A DNA stretch of 64,000 nucleotides. It comes from IMCC26077 sp964418325 (GTDB taxonomy: Bacteria > Actinomycetota > Actinomycetes > Nanopelagicales > Nanopelagicaceae). Positions 61,727 to 64,000 of this stretch are shown piece by piece (the stretch's first letter is position 1; every line of letters begins with the position of its first letter). Both the position numbers and the translations under genes were made by a program. The notes under the pieces were generated by a model. The model saw nothing but the letters and a program-made list of their open reading frames with translations. It was not told where the DNA came from and did not search any database. Where the stretch lies: positions 8,457 to 72,456 of the forward strand of contig CAYQLC010000006.1 in NCBI GenBank assembly GCA_964418325.1. The letters are read 5' to 3'.

Positions 61727-63611
61727 GTGGAAGCTCTCCAGTGGCGCGGAGTTCAACCAAACTTCGCGCGATTTGTTGACCAGTAATTCCTAAATCATGG
61801 AGAATCTCGGCGCGCTTGGAGTGCTCGATAAAGGTCAGTGGAATTCCTATCGAATGTACCGGAATCTCTATTCCCGCATCGCGCATACTCTCACTCAAAC
61901 TGCTTCCAATTCCACCATGTCTGATGCCATCTTCGATAACCACTACATGGGAATAGCGTTGAGCCATGGTCATGATTGCTGGTGATAGAGGTTTGACCCA
62001 ACGAGGATCAATCACGGTCACACCAACGCCTTCTCGGTAGGCCTGCGCTGCTGCCTCGACGGCGATAGCAGCCATCGCGCCGATGCTCACTACCAAAATA
62101 TCCGCGCTCTCGCCTCGATAAAGAACATCGATTCCATCGCGCCTTTCAAAGGCAGGAATATCAGCTGCGACGCTCCCCTTAGGAAAACGGATAGCAGTTG
62201 GCTGGTCGGTGATGGCAATAGCCTCGCGTAACAACTCTTGAAGGCGAGCGCCATCGCGCGGTGCACCAACTTTTAAATAGGGAACGATGCCGGTTAGCGC
62301 AAGATCCCACATCCCGTGGTGAGATGGCCCATCATCGCCGGTGATTCCAGATCGGTCGAGAACAAAAGTGACAGGCGCTTTGTGGAGTGAGACATCGAGT
62401 AGTAATTGATCGAATGCGCGATTGAGGAAGGTGGAGTAGAGCGCGACCACTGGATGTAATCCTCCGAACGCCATACCGGCAGCGCTAGCCACCGCATGTT
62501 GCTCGGCAATTCCTACATCGAAAGTGCGATTGGGAAATGCTTGCGCGAATTTATCTAAACCGGTTGGGCCAAGCATGGCTGCCGTGATGGCAACAACCTC
62601 GCTCCGTTCTTTTCCAATCGCGACCAGTTCATCGGAGAATATTGAGGTCCACGTTTTTCCGGAAGCAGCAAGCGACTCACCCGTTTCGGGATCTACCGGC
62701 CCCACAGCATGAAATTTTTCGGCCTCATCCTGAATTGCCGGAGCGAAACCACGACCCTTCTCCGTGATTGCATGGACTATCACTGGTCCACCAAAATCTC
62801 GTGCGGCCTTGAGAATATTTTCCATCGCCTCTATATCGTGGCCGTCAACTGGTCCGAGGTATTTGAGACCAAGGTCCTCGAACATACCTTGCGGTGCGAT
62901 GATGTCTTTGATTCCCTTCTTCATTCCATGCAAGGTTTCAAAGATTGGTTGTCCAACGACGGGGGTCTTCTCCAGAACATTTTTACCCCACTCAAGAAAA
63001 CGCTCATAACCTCGAGTAGCGCGGAGGGTCGTGAGGTAGGTAGAGATACCTCCGATAGTTGGACTATACGAACGCTCATTATCGTTCACCAGGATTACTA
63101 GCGAACGATCTTTAGTAGCAGCGATGTTATTGAGCGCCTCCCAAGCCATACCTCCAGTGAGGGCTCCATCGCCGACCACGACAACAACGCTGCGATCAGA
63201 GATATCTTGGAGCGCGAATGCACGCGAAATTCCATCTCCCCATGAAAGGGCAGTGGAAGCGTGCGAATTTTCAATGACATCATGTTCGCTCTCGCCACGA
63301 TTCGGATAACCAGATGCGCCACCACGTTGGCGAAGCTTGCTAAAACCATCAGCGCGCCCCGTGAGAAGTTTGTGGACATAGCTTTGGTGACCAGTATCAA
63401 AGAGGATGACATCGCGAGGTGAATCAAAAATTCGATGCAGAGCAATCGTTAATTCGACGACACCAAGATTTGGGCCAAGATGGCCACCGCTCTTGGCTAC
63501 TGATTGGATGAGGAAATCCCTAATTTCCTGCGCGAGCTCAGGCAGTTGCTCTGGGGCAACTTTTTTCAGCTCTTCCGGTGAGCGCACCGAAGTCAACAGG
63601 GAGAAATTCAC
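61668..63611 (-). CDS. dxs: 1-Deoxy-D-xylulose-5-phosphate synthase
   Basis: First enzyme of the MEP isoprenoid pathway, 647 aa. Thiamine motif GDGALTGGMAWEALNN, the DTGHQSYVHKLLTGR segment, the second-domain VGIAEQHAVASAAGMAFGG with the catalytic Glu and DRSGITGDDGPSHHGMWDL. The GTG at 63611 is next to AGGGAGG with almost no spacer; a TTG six codons further in is an alternative start. The 3' end runs 59 nt into fadB, an unusually long convergent overlap. Confidence 0.95.
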   Translation of the reverse strand: MNFSLLTSVRSPEELKKVAPEQLPELAQEIRDFLIQSVAKSGGHLGPNLGVVELTIALHRIFDSPRDVILFDTGHQSYVHKLLTGRADGFSKLRQRGGASGYPNRGESEHDVIENSHASTALSWGDGISRAFALQDISDRSVVVVVGDGALTGGMAWEALNNIAATKDRSLVILVNDNERSYSPTIGGISTYLTTLRATRGYERFLEWGKNVLEKTPVVGQPIFETLHGMKKGIKDIIAPQGMFEDLGLKYLGPVDGHDIEAMENILKAARDFGGPVIVHAITEKGRGFAPAIQDEAEKFHAVGPVDPETGESLAASGKTWTSIFSDELVAIGKERSEVVAITAAMLGPTGLDKFAQAFPNRTFDVGIAEQHAVASAAGMAFGGLHPVVALYSTFLNRAFDQLLLDVSLHKAPVTFVLDRSGITGDDGPSHHGMWDLALTGIVPYLKVGAPRDGARLQELLREAIAITDQPTAIRFPKGSVAADIPAFERRDGIDVLYRGESADILVVSIGAMAAIAVEAAAQAYREGVGVTVIDPRWVKPLSPAIMTMAQRYSHVVVIEDGIRHGGIGSSLSESMRDAGIEIPVHSIGIPLTFIEHSKRAEILHDLGITGQQIARSLVELRATGELPLMEGMQRPSDESVDQSQLR

Positions 63612-63632
63612 CTCCCTAGTCTATCCGGGGCG

Positions 63633-64000
63633 CTAGGAAGCGCTCGAGATAAGGGAGCGAAGTACATATTGCATGATTCCGCCATGGCGGTAGTAATCGG
63701 CTTCACCCGGGGTATCAATCCGCACTTTTGCAGTGAATTTCTTACCGCTTGCCTCAACATCTACCGTTGCTGGAATCTTCCCTGAATTGAGCGCCTGAAT
63801 TCCTGTGATGGTAAACACTTCATCACCTTTAAGGGCCAGAGACTGCGCGCTCTGCCCCTCGAGAAATTGAAGTGGTAAAACGCCCATGCCAATTAAATTC
63901 GAACGGTGAATGCGCTCATACGATTCGGCAATGACAGCTTTGACACCTAGTAGAGCAGTTCCCTTCGCCGCCCAATCACGGGAAGATCCTGAGCCATACT
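63633..64000 (-). CDS. acnA: Aconitate hydratase, C-terminal part (cut by window edge)
   Basis: The visible 122 residues are the C-terminal swivel domain of an AcnA/IRP-type aconitase: YGSGSSRDWAAKG, GVKAVIAESYERIHRSNL, IGMGVLPLQF and the final EADYYRHGGIMQYVLR. The frame enters the window at 63998. The Fe-S cysteines lie beyond the edge. 21 nt upstream of dxs on the same strand. Confidence 0.95.
   Translation of the reverse strand, partial: YGSGSSRDWAAKGTALLGVKAVIAESYERIHRSNLIGMGVLPLQFLEGQSAQSLALKGDEVFTITGIQALNSGKIPATVDVEASGKKFTAKVRIDTPGEADYYRHGGIMQYVLRSLISSAS

Noticed and set aside
1..64000. tRNA, rRNA, CRISPR arrays, insertion sequences, phage or plasmid origins
   Set aside because: No cloverleaf-like sequences, regular spaced repeats, transposase or integrase genes were seen on either strand. 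Small RNAs would not be detected by eye.

Overview
The window is a gene-dense actinobacterial chromosome segment. It has about 60 genes, almost no intergenic space, many 1-8 nt start/stop overlaps and a GC content near 50% by eye. Support for Actinomycetes comes from DUF3043, DUF3000, DUF4191 and a SCO2322-type lipoprotein, a PimB-like mannosyltransferase, actinobacterial Ino1 with a PadR neighbour, and an AdoK-type adenosine kinase. Gene content and order recall the M. tuberculosis block Rv2182c-Rv2220 (plsC, SRPBCC, fadD15, pimB, NlpC/P60, ctaC, adoK, HesB, gcvT, pepB, dlaT, lipB, lipA, Rv2219, RDD, glnA1) and the Streptomyces glkA-fadD region, although here the block is split and reordered. 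Moderate GC, compactness and heavy investment in uptake suggest a streamlined aquatic lineage such as freshwater Nanopelagicales (acI-like). That placement is an inference. Three 100-N runs (3307-3406, 14825-14924, 37619-37718) are assembly gaps; each cuts or hides coding sequence.

Layout. 1-6251: ctaC (cut by the window edge), a cysteine-desulfurase-like protein with TusA, adenosine kinase, ErpA, NadA, DUF3043 and an aldo/keto reductase. 6318-10558: a cobalamin riboswitch with terminator controlling a lipoprotein and an ECF transporter. 10521-26826: gcvT, pepA, lpdA, 2-oxoacid dehydrogenase E2, an epimerase, an MMPL/Gfo-Idh/FAD-oxidoreductase operon on the minus strand, lipB-lipA-plsC-DUF4191, RDD and glnA with a GlnR-like site. 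26873-30440: an amino-acid ABC transporter plus N-formylglutamate amidohydrolase behind a SAM-IV-type riboswitch. 30509-36578: a uronate catabolism island (three UxaA-family proteins, a fructuronate/tagaturonate reductase type dehydrogenase, UxaC, an esterase-like hydrolase). 36613-39239: a CbiMNQO/NikMNQO metal transporter behind a Nur-like palindrome. 39247-46862: SDR, enoyl-CoA hydratase, Ino1, PadR, uracil/xanthine permease, LysE, PlsC, glucokinase, SRPBCC. 46963-54663: FadD, a sensorless histidine kinase with a LuxR-type regulator, PimB, NlpC/P60 hydrolase, RibD-type reductase, DUF3000, RNase D. 54701-61726: a ferric-iron ABC transporter, thiolase and FadB. 61668-64000: dxs and the C-terminal end of aconitase.

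How the parts fit. LpdA, the E2 and LipB/LipA form a lipoate-dependent module, and GcvT uses the same cofactor chemistry. Four uptake systems each have a recognisable control element: B12 riboswitch, SAM riboswitch, Nur-like box, and an inverted repeat before the iron transporter. FadD, FadA, FadB and the enoyl-CoA hydratase supply beta-oxidation. Ino1, PimB and PlsC point to phosphatidylinositol mannoside and phospholipid synthesis.

Most interesting observations: (1) the desulfurase homologue lacks the PLP-binding lysine and other PLP contacts but keeps the persulfide cysteine and is coupled to TusA; (2) the UxaA enzyme appears to be divided into a SAF protein and two GD_AH paralogues whose conserved motifs are complementary; (3) a SAM-IV-type riboswitch controls a polar-amino-acid-type ABC transporter together with an N-formylglutamate amidohydrolase family gene; (4) a perfect Nur-like box precedes CbiMNQO.
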